Of a stretch of DNA of 64,000 nt, positions 19,601 to 27,297 are shown one piece after another. The notes under the pieces are model-generated. The model had not been told where the DNA came from and ran no database searches. It saw only the letters and a list, made by a program, of their open reading frames with translations. The stretch comes from Raoultibacter phocaeensis (GTDB lineage Bacteria > Actinomycetota > Coriobacteriia > Coriobacteriales > Eggerthellaceae): assembly GCF_901411515.1 (NCBI RefSeq), contig NZ_CABDUX010000002.1:806001-870000 (forward strand), written 5' to 3'. Position 1 is the first letter of the stretch. Every line of letters starts with the position of its first letter. The position numbers and the translations under genes are program-made.

Positions 19601-20674
19601 CGTCGAGACGCGGCCCTCGCCGTTCACCGCCACCTGCGCGCTCACGTCTTTCGCCGATCCCTGCGCGCGGAGCCAGAGTATGCCGCCGTAGGGTTTCACC
19701 TCGGTGGGTTCGAACGTCACCAGCACATCGCCGCCGGTTTTCGGATCCCACTTTTCGCCGGGTACTGCGGAGAAGCCCTCCGGCGCTTCGATTGCAAGCT
19801 CACCGGTCAGGTTGGTCGCCTGCACCTGCACGCGCTGCACGGCGCTTTTCGTGGACACCGCCTGGTAGCCGAACGAAAGCAGGCTGGGGCCGGCCGTGAT
19901 GGCCGAATCGACGCCGTAGCCCTGAACCGCAATGGTTTCGAAGGGCGCGTCCCCCGAACGGAGTATCAGAAGGTCGCCGTAGGGCTTCGCCTCTGCGGGG
20001 GCGAACGTCACGCGGAGCTCTCCGCCCAAGCGCGCATCCCAACCTTCGGAGGGCGCAACCGAGAAACCTTCGGGCGCCTCGATGGTCATATCGATGAGAA
20101 GGCCGCTTGCCTTGACGGAGACGACCTTCTCGACGCTTGCGACGCCCACCGCCTGCGATCCGAAGTTGAGCAGATCCTGATCGGCTGCGATGAGGGGATC
20201 GGGAAGCGGGGTGCCGGCATCGTCGTACGGTTGGACTTCGGGGGGCGCGGCGCCGATCTGGATAGCGGCGTCCGATCCGCCCGAGGTGTTGTCGGCGGTT
20301 GGCGAGCCGGTGGGATCGGCGGAGTTCGGGGGGTTTGTGCCATCGGGGCCGACGGGAGCTACGCTGATCGAGGGAGTGCCGCTGCCGCCTTCGGGGTCGA
20401 CCGGCGAGATGCTGATCGAGGGGGAGTTGGAATCGCGGTTTTGGCCGTCGTCCGATCCGGCCTCCCGTGCGGGCCCCACCGTGATCGAGGGACCGTCCGC
20501 CGCGTTATCGGCGGTTGCATCCTTTATGCCGGCGGTGTCCTCATCCTGCTCTGCCTGCGCCGCCGCGGGGGGGGGCGAATCTTTTCCCGCAAGCGCAACC
20601 GGCGGAATTCCGGTTGTCACGGCCAACGCAACCGCGAGAAACACTGCTCCGAGCTTCCACCGGCGAGATTTCAT
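13640..20674 (-). CDS. Giant secreted protein of 22 tandem choice-of-anchor-D/HYDIN-like repeats
   Basis: The 2344-aa protein has a signal peptide (LGAVFLAVALAVTTG, cleaved near ALA-GK), a Pro/Ser/Asp-rich linker to about residue 165, and then 22 tandem repeats of about 97 residues. Each has the pattern LxFGxQxVGTKSAEQ, a central GWDPRTGGELRVTF and a closing VALTGEG. The C-terminus has APATGD, a hydrophobic segment and the tail SRSRKA, which resembles a sortase signal with Ala in place of Leu. ATG at 20674 follows AGGGGGCC. Repeats 10 and 11 are the most divergent. It is probably a cell-wall-anchored Ig-like stalk or adhesin; its ligand is unknown. Confidence 0.88.
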   Translation of the reverse strand: MKSRRWKLGAVFLAVALAVTTGIPPVALAGKDSPPPAAAQAEQDEDTAGIKDATADNAADGPSITVGPAREAGSDDGQNRDSNSPSISISPVDPEGGSGTPSISVAPVGPDGTNPPNSADPTGSPTADNTSGGSDAAIQIGAAPPEVQPYDDAGTPLPDPLIAADQDLLNFGSQAVGVASVEKVVSVKASGLLIDMTIEAPEGFSVAPSEGWDARLGGELRVTFAPAEAKPYGDLLILRSGDAPFETIAVQGYGVDSAITAGPSLLSFGYQAVSTKSAVQRVQVQATNLTGELAIEAPEGFSAVPGEKWDPKTGGDVLVTFEPTEVKPYGGILWLRAQGSAKDVSAQVAVNGEGRVSTVKASAGRLSFGHQPVATASAEQRVRITASGLTSDLTWNDPEGFTVEPTEGWSPRTGGTLRVTFHPAEAKPYGAVLTIGTGGADAAVVALTGEGRAVAVVAGPGLLAFGVQGVNSESETRTVTVSAAGLSSDLTYAAPAGFKVVPGNSWDPLRGGQLYVTFAPTASAGYADTLWIESAGADAAPVALTGEGVTPSVKASTPNVDFGAQAANTRSAEMRIGVSAVGLAGELAIEAPEGFEAVPADAWDPRTGGELRVTFNPVEAKSYQGTLRIGTANATAIVALSGEGRASIIQAVPDHLDFGPQARGSTSAKQDVVVTASGLAGELTVDAPAGFTAAPDANWNPQAGGTLHVTFDPAEAKSYAGHVRISADGADEALVAVSGEGRTATITVAPERLAFGSQAVGTKSAEQRVHVVATGLTGTMQLNAPNGFVIDPAADWDPLTGGTLRVTFAPTDEKHYTELLQVDADGADAATVVLDGTGTRSSIEVDPQTVAFGTQQVGTKSAERVVEVKGTNLAQDMAFAAPDGYTVVPDAGFDAKSGGKLHITFDPTEERSYGAVMWIEADGADAEPLTLTGEGVVPDIEVSPKLLSFGDQAVGSKSLEKLVEVKANDLAEDMRIIEPDEGFAVTPAEGWSPRTGGTLRVTFDPTEEKGYGQTLRIEADGADGASVSLTGTGRDVSLEVSTGLVAFGKAPIGHSRMAGIEVKAHGSNTTRNIVVDQTGLPSGINAQTMPGWENVKGGTLSVSFTPQTEQTYQGTIWIELPGVDRVPVVITGEGCKNIITSDRGNIPFGFTKAGETSQAKEFFVEADLPASSLVITPPEGFEVETPTNWDGRKGGWVKVRFKPSQAVSYSGVLWITAEGADPVPVTLTGQGFENKVKAVPEYLSFGSQLVGTKSAEQLVKIEPADAPGSLTYTAPDGFTVTPHEDWDPVLGGYLRVTFDPTLEKEYADFLRVQRDGTEVCAVGLNGTGCAAKIDVAPTDLDFGKQAVTSKSFEKLVEVRAANVESDLYYSDLVGTGFTVHADGWDARKGGHLRVTFDPTEAKAYGQTLRIEADGADAVTVPLRGTGVTQSVEVSPGMLVFGFQTIGTTSAEQRVEVRGHNLGEDITYNVPDGYVVTPADGWDGKLGGALKVAFSPTEKKPYGDVMWVDAGGGVDAVPVVLTGEGRMANIEVAPARLDFAKQAVATKSAEQLVKVEAYALENDLVVDMPEGFTATPAYGWNARTGGTLRVTFDPTESKLYGGVMEVSADGADAKSVTLTGRGVAASVGASQELMAFGYQPLATKSVEQIVHVEAHGLTGDLTYSAPQGFAAEPADTWNPRTGGDLRVTFSPTEVKSYGGVMWIRAVGADGVPVVLTGEGRDATIKAVPGHLSFGGRAAGTKSAEQRVRVAASGLTGDLSFRSPEGFAVEPAEGWDPRTGGELRVTFVPVEARAYNALMRIEANGADTASMSLAGSGLASSIEAEPALAAFGYQPVGTESVERRILISAAGLTSDLSFTVPDGFTVVPADDWSARSGGELRIAFKPTEAKDYGDIMWIHADGTTSQPVTLTGEGRASAIKAAPSALLFGNQPVGTKSAEQRITVGAHGLSGDMSFEVPDGFMVAPAEGWDARAGGVLRVAFSPAEAKEYGSLLSIKAEGADAVSVVLTGEGREKAIAAVPGLAAFGFQPLGSTSDERRIRVVASGLGADMAFSAPEGFSVTPAAGWDARTGGELHVRFNPTEERAYGSVMWIESGDADAAAVALSGEGRSPAVKASAGLLAFGTHQVGTKSAEQRVRVTASGLTADMAFAAPEGFTVECAEGWDPRTGGELFVTFDPTDERAYGDILWIGSNKANAAAVALTGEGRELALSATPKSLTFGAQDVGTTSAAQVVNVAAPGFDSEIAFRAPEGFAVEPGEGWDPRTGGELVVTFTPTSIQTYAGVLWIESAGAGSQAIALTGEGAKPLSVAPATGDASAPAAVLVMIAVLAAGAVMASRFFLSRSRKA

Positions 20675-20774
20675 AGAGGCCCCCTGTTCGTACTGTCATG
20701 CCTGCATCCTGTGCGGTCAACAGAGCGTCTTTCGGTTATCGGCACCGCTTTTACGAACCATTACCGAATAGCTC

Positions 20775-20783
20775 AGTGTAGCA
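20775..20783 (-). promoter_or_regulatory. Candidate extended -10 promoter of the giant repeat gene
   Basis: The minus strand reads TGCTACACT, an extended -10 element about 95 nt upstream of the ATG at 20674. It resembles the extended -10 sequences at 10344 and 20978. No clear -35 was seen. Confidence 0.4.
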
Positions 20784-20974
20784 GATCCGATCATGGTTCG
20801 CGCCCGGCCAAACGCAGACGCGCATCCTCGAATTCCCGCATACGGCCATGATTGCACAGACGGCAGCACCCGGCTCAACCATGACGATTTTGTCAGCTTT
20901 CCGCGTTTGCGCCCGCGCTTCGGCCGTGTGCGTTGGCTCGGCCCCGATAAAGGGCGCAAGGGCGCTTGCAGGTC

Positions 20975-20983
20975 TGCTAGAAT
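20975..20983 (+). promoter_or_regulatory. Candidate extended -10 promoter of the sensor kinase operon
   Basis: TGCTAGAAT provides an extended -10 element about 185 nt upstream of the kinase start at 21169. A -35 is not evident. Confidence 0.4.
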
Positions 20984-21168
20984 TTACGATGATGAAGCAA
21001 CGTAGCATTTAGCGCGCAAGGCGGCGCTTCGTGCAAAACGGCGGCTTTGCTGTATTCGCGTGCTTCGCCTACGGTCGTCAAGAGATTCGTGCGGTGCGCG
21101 CCGTGGCGTTGAAGCGCTGTTCGGCAGCCGTCGCGTCGTGCGGTGGCGATGAAGGAAGGGGTGCATAC

Positions 21169-23139
21169 GTGGAACGAAAGCGCGAGCTGCGATCGCTTCT
21201 GATCGTGCTTTCCGTCATTCTGCTCGTGTGCCTCTCGCTGCTCTACCTCAGAAACCCGTACCGCTACGACCTCGTCGACCTGGTGAAGGTCGAATCGGAA
21301 GCGGGCACGTGGGATTTGACCGAGGTGGATTTCTCGAACACCGTCGTCCAGCTTATGGGCGAGGTGGAATACGTAGACGACGCCATCCTCGACCCCGACG
21401 AGTTCGACTCGGCAGACGGGGTAGAAGTGGGAAGTCCCGGTTACGCGTACCAAGCGGCAACGAGCCGCATGCGCGTGCTTCTGCCCGAGGAGCGCACCTA
21501 CCTCATCGCCGATTCGAGCATCGATTTCGCGCACCGTCTGTTCGTGGACGGCGAGGAGCGCTATGCGGCGGGAACTCCCGCAGAGACGGCCGACGCGTTC
21601 GAGCCGGGCTACGGGCGGTTCTCTCTTGAGGTGTATGCGCAGGGCGGCAGCATCGAGATCGTACAGCAGGCGGCGAACTTCGTGCACCGCGAAAGCGGCG
21701 GCCACGACGGGATGCTCATCGGCTTGCCTGCGGTGGTGCATGCATTCAGCGACGTGAAGCCCGCCGTCGAGCTTGTCACGGTCGGCCTGTTCCTTGCGCT
21801 GTTCCTCGTCCATCTGGCGCTCTGGACGTTCTTCCGCTCGTACAAGAGCAACCTCGTCTTCGCGGCGCTCTGCCTCACGTGGGCCGTGCGGGCGAGCGTC
21901 ACCGGGTCGAAGGCGCTCTACTCCATCTTCCCCCTGCTTCCATGGGAGCTCGCGTTTCGGGCCGAATACCTCACGCTGCCGCTCGGGTGCATCCTCGTGC
22001 TGCTGCTTATCCAGGACCAGTTCCCGCACGTCATGCACGCGGCGGTGCGCCGTGCGGGCATCGCGGTGTCGGCGGCGTTCGCGCTCTCGTTCGTGCTCGC
22101 CGATACGCTTTGGATGAGCAACGCGCTCACGGCGTATTACGGCGTGTTCACGGCGATCATCGTCTACCTGATCGTGCGGTTCGCCCAGAAGGTGCCCTCC
22201 ATGGTGCGCGCCCGGACGCTCACGACGGGGCAGGCGGTCGCGCTCTTCGCGCTGGCCGTGTTCATGTACGCCGCCGTGCACGACGCGCTGTACTACCTCG
22301 GCATCTACCTGTTCGGCGTGAAGAGCTCGCTCGCCGAGGGCGCCATGCTCCTGTTCGCGCTGTTCCAGATGGTCGCGAACTTCTACGGCACCATGCGCGA
22401 GGTGGCCGACGCCCGCGAACGCGAGCGGCGCGCTGAAGACGAGCGGGCGGCCCTCGCCGAGATGAACCGCCTGAAAAGCGAGTTCTACGCCGACGTGTCG
22501 CACGAGATGAAGACGCCCCTCACGGTGATAGCGGCCAACGCGCAGTTCGCCGCACAGATGCTCGAAGCGGGCGAGGCCGATGGGGAAACCGTGGGCGATC
22601 TGCACGCCATCTCGTCGGAAGCGCGCCGTCTGACGGAGCTCGTGGCGGGCATGGTGGATGTGAGCCGCATGCAGCAGGGCGCTGCGCGCTGCGCGTCGGT
22701 GGACGCGGGCGAGCTCGTGCGCGATACGGCGCAGATGTACCGCTCGCTTCTGGCGCGGCGGAGAAACGAGCTCGTCGTGGAGGTCGGGGAAGGCGTGGGC
22801 GAGGTGGAGGCCGATGCCGACCAGCTGACCCAGGTGCTCGTGAACCTGCTCGCGAACGCGAACCGCCACACGTTGGGCGGCACGGTGAGCGTTTCGGCGA
22901 AGCGGGTCGAAGGCGGCGTGCGCGTGAGCGTGTCCGACACCGGCGAGGGCATCGACGGCGAGCTGCTTTCCCGCGTGTTCGAGCGGTCAAGCAGCGGGGA
23001 AGGGCGAAGGTCGGGGCTCGGGCTTCCCATCTGCAAGGCCATCGTGGAGCGCCACGGCGGGACGATGGAGATCGAAAGCGCGCCGGGCGCGGGCACGCAG
23101 GTGCGGTTCACCCTGCCCGTGCCGGACGAGACGAGATGA
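21169..23139 (+). CDS. 7TM-type sensor histidine kinase
   Basis: The 656-aa kinase has an N-terminal membrane helix (about 6-25), a ~150-residue extracytoplasmic domain resembling the 7TMR-DISM sensor module, seven membrane helices (about 195-400), a short coiled coil, a HisKA domain with the phosphorylated His in DVSHEMKTPLT, and a HATPase domain (NLLANANRH, DTGEGID, GLGLPICKAIVERHGG). I chose GTG at 21169 because GAAGGAAGG precedes it. The stop overlaps the ATG of the response regulator gene, so the two form one translationally coupled system. The signal sensed is unknown. Confidence 0.9.
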   Translation: MERKRELRSLLIVLSVILLVCLSLLYLRNPYRYDLVDLVKVESEAGTWDLTEVDFSNTVVQLMGEVEYVDDAILDPDEFDSADGVEVGSPGYAYQAATSRMRVLLPEERTYLIADSSIDFAHRLFVDGEERYAAGTPAETADAFEPGYGRFSLEVYAQGGSIEIVQQAANFVHRESGGHDGMLIGLPAVVHAFSDVKPAVELVTVGLFLALFLVHLALWTFFRSYKSNLVFAALCLTWAVRASVTGSKALYSIFPLLPWELAFRAEYLTLPLGCILVLLLIQDQFPHVMHAAVRRAGIAVSAAFALSFVLADTLWMSNALTAYYGVFTAIIVYLIVRFAQKVPSMVRARTLTTGQAVALFALAVFMYAAVHDALYYLGIYLFGVKSSLAEGAMLLFALFQMVANFYGTMREVADARERERRAEDERAALAEMNRLKSEFYADVSHEMKTPLTVIAANAQFAAQMLEAGEADGETVGDLHAISSEARRLTELVAGMVDVSRMQQGAARCASVDAGELVRDTAQMYRSLLARRRNELVVEVGEGVGEVEADADQLTQVLVNLLANANRHTLGGTVSVSAKRVEGGVRVSVSDTGEGIDGELLSRVFERSSSGEGRRSGLGLPICKAIVERHGGTMEIESAPGAGTQVRFTLPVPDETR

Positions 23140-23840
23140 GGACGGCTATGGGAACGAGCGCCGATACGGTATTGCTGATCGAAGACGATGAGAACGTGCA
23201 GCGGACGAACCGCCGGGTGCTCGAGTACGCGGGCTACGCGGTGCAGTGCGCCGCGACGCTCGACGAGGCGTGGCGGAGCCTGCGCGCGCGTCCGCCCGAC
23301 GCGATCGTGCTCGACATCCTCATGCCCGACGGCAGCGGACTCGATTTCTGCGAGAAGATCCGCCCTCTCACCCCGGCGCCGGTGCTGTTTCTGACGGCGC
23401 TCGACGAGAAGAGCGAGGTGGTGGGGGGCCTGAGGGCGGGCGGCAACGATTACATCACGAAGCCCTACGACGTCGACGAGCTTGTGGCGCGCGTGGACGC
23501 CCTGCTCTCGCTCGTGCGCATGAACCGCGTCGCCCAAAGCAAGACGCTCGTACGCGGGCCGCTCGTGATCGACCTCGTTGCCCACCGGGCCTACGTGAAC
23601 GGGCGCGACCTGCTGCTCACGGGCAAGGAGTACGCGCTTCTGCTCGTGCTCGCGCGCCGCGCCGGGTGCACGCTTGCGCCCGAGCACCTGTACGCCACCG
23701 TGTGGAACGAGCCGTACGCGACGGGCACCGCAACGCTGCGCCGCCACCTCTCGTCGCTGCGCCACAAGCTCGAAGAGGCGGGCGGCGGCTGCACGGTCGA
23801 GGCCGTCTACGGCAAGGGCTACCGGTTCGAAACGCCGTAA
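23136..23840 (+). CDS. OmpR/PhoB-family response regulator
   Basis: The 234-aa regulator has a receiver domain with acidic pocket LIEDDE, phosphoacceptor Asp in IVLDILMPDGSG, and the conserved Lys in ITKPYDVDE. A C-terminal winged-helix DNA-binding domain covers about 130-234 and ends in VYGKGYRFE. ATG at 23136 overlaps the kinase stop (ATGA); a second in-frame ATG at 23148 is possible. It is the cognate partner of the upstream 7TM kinase. The surface-protein gene starting about 140 bp downstream is a plausible target by position only. Confidence 0.94.
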   Translation: MRTAMGTSADTVLLIEDDENVQRTNRRVLEYAGYAVQCAATLDEAWRSLRARPPDAIVLDILMPDGSGLDFCEKIRPLTPAPVLFLTALDEKSEVVGGLRAGGNDYITKPYDVDELVARVDALLSLVRMNRVAQSKTLVRGPLVIDLVAHRAYVNGRDLLLTGKEYALLLVLARRAGCTLAPEHLYATVWNEPYATGTATLRRHLSSLRHKLEEAGGGCTVEAVYGKGYRFETP

Positions 23841-23860
23841 GGCGGCTTCGGGATTCGGGC

Positions 23861-23880
23861 GCGCGGCGGTGTAGCCGCGC
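23861..23880 (+). terminator. Hairpin after the two-component operon
   Basis: GCGCGGC at 23861-23867 pairs with GCCGCGC at 23874-23880 around a 6-nt loop, 20 nt after the response regulator stop. It is not followed by a T run. Confidence 0.4.
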
Positions 23881-23980
23881 CGACACCGCGAGATTGTGAA
23901 ATTCCCGTAATCTTTTCTTTATGCAGATGCGTTCGTGGTTCGATACGACGATAGGTAAAAAGGCGCGAGAAGGGCTGTTC

Positions 23981-25759
23981 ATGTTGGGATGTGCACCAAG
24001 TAAGCAGGTAGGACGAATGGTGTTTGCGGTGGCGATCGGAGTATTGCTCTGCGTTGGTGCGGGCTTACTCGCAGCGATGCCCGCAACTGCCCACGCCCAA
24101 CCGGTCCAGCACACGATCACGATCACTGCCGATGACAATGTGGCGACCGATCCTGCCGGGTCGCCTCTCCACTCTCCCACGAGAACGCTACAGGTGAACG
24201 AAGGCGACGACGTAACGTTCATGATCATGCCGCTATCTGGCTACGCCATCAAAGAGGTGAAGGCAGACGGCACGAACGTGCCCATCAGCGATCTCGTGAG
24301 CGGCACCTACACGTTTCGCGACGTGCGCGCAGACCACACGTTCGAAGTGTCGTCCAAAACGAGCACTCAGAATATAGAGAATTTTCCAACCATATATTCT
24401 ATAGTGGAGGGCGATACGGTGAGCTGGACGCCTTCGATCTCGGGCGGCACGTGGTGGATATCCGATCCGTCGTATATTTCGTATCGGGAGACCAGTCCCG
24501 GCACCTACGAGTTCACGGCCCTCAAAGTCGGTTCTCCCTATGCCATGTACGCTGTGGGCGACTTGACAAGACGGGTGTCTTTCGGAATCACCGGCGTACC
24601 GTTCGATTCGGGCGACTTGAAATACGAGGTGACCAGCGAGCGCGCTACCGGGGGTGCGGGTGCGCCCGGCGAGAACACGGTGATGGTGAAAGGTCCCGCT
24701 GACGGAAAAACTCCGACCGACATCGTCATCCCGGCGCAGGTTTCCGGAAACCCGCGCAGTCCGGGTACCGTGTACGAGGTGACGAGGATTGCATCGAGCG
24801 CTTTTTCGGATAACGGTGCGCTCGAGACCGTCGATTTCTCGAACGTGACCCTTACTCCCAACTTCGTCGGGAATGACGCTTTCTGGACGTGCGGCAACCT
24901 CAACGCGCTCGTATTCGGGCAGCTCACGGCGCCCGAGATCGTCAACGGTTTCTATAACTCGGGCCCAAGCGGCGGCACGGTCTACTATCCCAAGGGGGCA
25001 ACAGGCTACGTGCCATCCATGTTCAAGCCTGGCGACCCTAGCGATCCGTACCATCTCGCTGGTTGGGACTACGAGCCCTATCCCGCTCCCAGCGCGCCGC
25101 AGAGCTTTGCCGTTGCGGCGGGTAACGGCACGGCCGATCTTGCGTGGCAGGCTCCGGCCGAAGGGATGGGAATCTGGAAGTACCAGTATTCCGTCTCGTA
25201 CGACGGCGTGGACGCCTGGCAAGACGTTCCCGATTCCGACCGCTCGACCACGAGCATCGCGCTTTCGGGTCTTGAGAACGGGAAGACCTACGAATTCAAG
25301 GTGCGTGCCGTGAACGGCGCGGGCGAGGGAGAGGCAGCGCTAGCATCGGCTGTGCCCGCTGCCAGGCTCCTCAGCATCCAGGCGCCGAGCGCGATCACGG
25401 GCATCTCGCACGCAACGTCTCTGGCCGACATCCTGCTGCCGGGCCAGCTGACCGTTGCCGCCGAAGACGGGGAGTACAAAGCCGATGTCACCTGGGACCG
25501 GAAGTCGGCAAAGCCCGCCTACGATCCCGAAAAAGCGGCCGAGCAGACGTTCGTTCTCAAAGGCGTGGTAACCCTGCCCCCGAACGTGACCAACCTTGAC
25601 AACCTTCCCCTTGAAACGAGCATCTCGATAACCGTGGAGGCGGCCCCGGCGAAGCTGGCTACCGTGGGCGATACGGCGCTGCCGCTTGTCGCGCTTGCGG
25701 TTGCAGCGCTTGCCGCGTTCGTTGTCCTGGCCGCACGGAAGAAGCTGAGCCGCCGGTAG
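23981..25759 (+). CDS. Secreted surface protein with LRR_5, fibronectin type III and Ig-like regions
   Basis: The 592-aa protein has a signal peptide (FAVAIGVLLCVGAGLLAAM, cleaved near AHA-QP) and an N-terminal beta-rich region. A short BspA-type leucine-rich motif follows (RIASSAFSDNGALETVDF, near 270). A fibronectin III domain spans about 375-470 (LAWQAPAEGMG, LENGKTYEFKVRAVN), with a bacterial Ig-like region after it. The end is a membrane helix plus KKLSRR tail, without an LPxTG motif. I chose ATG at 23981, preceded by AGAAGGG; an in-frame ATG at 23921 adds 20 residues without a ribosome site. It follows a two-component system that may regulate it. Confidence 0.82.
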   Translation: MLGCAPSKQVGRMVFAVAIGVLLCVGAGLLAAMPATAHAQPVQHTITITADDNVATDPAGSPLHSPTRTLQVNEGDDVTFMIMPLSGYAIKEVKADGTNVPISDLVSGTYTFRDVRADHTFEVSSKTSTQNIENFPTIYSIVEGDTVSWTPSISGGTWWISDPSYISYRETSPGTYEFTALKVGSPYAMYAVGDLTRRVSFGITGVPFDSGDLKYEVTSERATGGAGAPGENTVMVKGPADGKTPTDIVIPAQVSGNPRSPGTVYEVTRIASSAFSDNGALETVDFSNVTLTPNFVGNDAFWTCGNLNALVFGQLTAPEIVNGFYNSGPSGGTVYYPKGATGYVPSMFKPGDPSDPYHLAGWDYEPYPAPSAPQSFAVAAGNGTADLAWQAPAEGMGIWKYQYSVSYDGVDAWQDVPDSDRSTTSIALSGLENGKTYEFKVRAVNGAGEGEAALASAVPAARLLSIQAPSAITGISHATSLADILLPGQLTVAAEDGEYKADVTWDRKSAKPAYDPEKAAEQTFVLKGVVTLPPNVTNLDNLPLETSISITVEAAPAKLATVGDTALPLVALAVAALAAFVVLAARKKLSRR

Positions 25760-25762
25760 GCG

Positions 25763-25805
25763 CTCCCGCGCGGCCGCCTCGTCGGGCGAGAGCTTCGCGC
25801 GGCGG
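25763..25805. repeat. 43-bp exact direct repeat, copy 1 (remnant of the OPT gene)
   Basis: These 43 bp are identical to 27409-27451 inside the OPT transporter gene, in the same orientation. On the minus strand they would encode RRAKLSPDEAAARE, the cytoplasmic segment of that transporter. Here the sequence is downstream of two convergent genes and belongs to no intact gene, so it looks like a duplicated fragment. Confidence 0.8.
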
Positions 25806-25878
25806 GTAACCTTGCTGCCGTCCGCGGCCTCCGAGCTTTCTCGCGTGTTGGGTACGCGGTGCCGGAGCGAGGCGCCTT

Positions 25879-27099
25879 TCAAAGGTAGGAAACGGGCAGC
25901 GCCCAGGCATCGTCGGGAAGCGGAAGCGGGCTATTCGTTCTGCAGACGACGACGCCGGGTTGCCGGTGGTATCCTTTGAATGCGTCGAGCGCCGCGAATG
26001 CCCGCGTATCGGCGGGTCGTGCGATCTCGGCCTTCTTTATCTCGATGGGGAACAGCTGGCTCCCGCGCTCGATGACGAGATCGATTTCGCGGCCGTTCGA
26101 GTCGCGATAGAAGTAAAGCGAGGGTATGGATCCGCTTGCGTTCAGGAAGCTTTTGACGATTTCGGACAGCACGAATCCTTCGAAGAAGGCCCCCGCTTGC
26201 TGGCTGCGTTCGAGTTCTTCAGGGCTTTCACATTCGCAGAGGCGCGCCGCAAGGCCCGAATTGAGGAAATAGAGCTTCGGTGTTTTAACGAGCCGTTTCG
26301 TGGTGCTCGCGGTAAAGGGTCTGAGCAGATAGACGATGCTCGATGCTTCGAGTACGGAAAGCCACCGGTCGACGGTGTTGAAGCTCGCATCGATTTTGTC
26401 GGCGAGGTCGCTTTTGTTGAGCATCTGCCCGTGGGCGCGGGCGACGATTCGTATGAACCGGTTGAACTTCGCAAGGTCTCCCACATGCGCGAGATCGCGC
26501 ACGTCCCGCCGAAGGTACGTTTCGATGTACGAGTCGTAGTAGCGCGTGATGCTCATAGCCGGGTCCACGGCCAATTCGGGAAGGTCGCCCCTGAATATCG
26601 TCGTCCAGATATCTTCGGTTTCCCGTTTTGGCTGGCGGCCTTCAATATAGTCTACGGTCGGAACGAAGGGCTTGTCGAACGGGTCGCGACGAAGCTCGCG
26701 AAGCGAGAGCCCCAGCATTTCGACGATACCGGCGCGCCCGGCGAGCGATTCGTCCACGCCCTGCATCATCTGAAAACGCTGCGATCCGGTAAGGAGGATG
26801 CGTCCCTTGCTTCGGGGGTGGGCATCGCTCTCGAGCTTGATGTAGCGAAAGAGATCGGGGGCGTATTGCACCTCGTCGATGACTGCGGGCTTCGGAAGCG
26901 CTCGCAGAAAGCGTTCGGGTTCCTGCTCGGCAGCCTCGAGCGCGTCGAGCCGATCGAGGGTGGTGTAGGAGGCGTCGGGCGCGACGTGCGAGAGCAGGGT
27001 GGTCTTGCCTGCTTGTCGTGGTCCGGTCACTAAGGTGACGGGGAAGGTTCTCGCCGTTTCTTGCACGACGGATGCGAGGTGGCGGGGTATGTAGTCCAT
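25879..27099 (-). CDS. AAA ATPase with DUF4143 C-terminal domain
   Basis: The 406-aa protein has an N-terminal ATPase domain with Walker A GPRQAGKTTLL (about 26-36), a hydrophobic strand ending PAVIDEVQYAP (Walker B), and LTGSQRFQMM. A C-terminal DUF4143 domain includes FFEGFVLSEIVKSF and an EIDLVIE nuclease-like motif. Members are common in gut bacteria; their role is uncertain, and links to mobile or toxin-like loci are speculative. ATG at 27099 has AGGAG 7 nt upstream. It is a single-gene unit with its own AT-rich promoter. Confidence 0.9.
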   Translation of the reverse strand: MDYIPRHLASVVQETARTFPVTLVTGPRQAGKTTLLSHVAPDASYTTLDRLDALEAAEQEPERFLRALPKPAVIDEVQYAPDLFRYIKLESDAHPRSKGRILLTGSQRFQMMQGVDESLAGRAGIVEMLGLSLRELRRDPFDKPFVPTVDYIEGRQPKRETEDIWTTIFRGDLPELAVDPAMSITRYYDSYIETYLRRDVRDLAHVGDLAKFNRFIRIVARAHGQMLNKSDLADKIDASFNTVDRWLSVLEASSIVYLLRPFTASTTKRLVKTPKLYFLNSGLAARLCECESPEELERSQQAGAFFEGFVLSEIVKSFLNASGSIPSLYFYRDSNGREIDLVIERGSQLFPIEIKKAEIARPADTRAFAALDAFKGYHRQPGVVVCRTNSPLPLPDDAWALPVSYL

Positions 27100-27151
27100 A
27101 GAAAGCTCCTAGCCTATGAAAATCATTCAGTAGAAGTATGAAATAGCATAA

Positions 27152-27180
27152 AATATAGTGATGAATTTGCATAAAGTCAA
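27152..27180 (-). promoter_or_regulatory. Sigma-70-type promoter of the DUF4143 ATPase gene
   Basis: On the minus strand TTGACT (27175-27180) and TATATT (27152-27157) are separated by exactly 17 bp. The surrounding 60 bp are strikingly AT-rich for this chromosome. This is one of the best consensus promoters in the window. Confidence 0.75.
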
Positions 27181-27297
27181 GGATGCTTGGGTAACGGTTC
27201 ACCATCTTAGAGGCTGGGAGCGTACCGCTATTGGATCAGGCAACGATATAGTTTCGGGCTGGTTGGGCTGCCCTGAAAGAGAATCGCGCCCGGCAGA

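Larger units (their letters stand above)
20675..21168. other. Divergent intergenic region between the giant repeat gene and the sensor kinase
   Basis: This 494-bp gap separates two divergently transcribed units. I see candidate extended -10 promoters in both directions (20775-20783 minus, 20975-20983 plus) and no conserved gene. A frame continuing upstream of the kinase start to 21031 lacks a ribosome site and family similarity. Confidence 0.55.

Noticed and set aside
17414-20851. A 1145-codon open frame antisense to the giant repeat gene
   Set aside because: It is the same effect as the previous frame; it also runs through the signal-peptide region and promoter of the real gene. It shows no recognisable motif.
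20977-22869. A 630-codon minus-strand frame opposite the sensor kinase
   Set aside because: It is antisense to the kinase; the + strand encodes recognisable HisKA and HATPase motifs.
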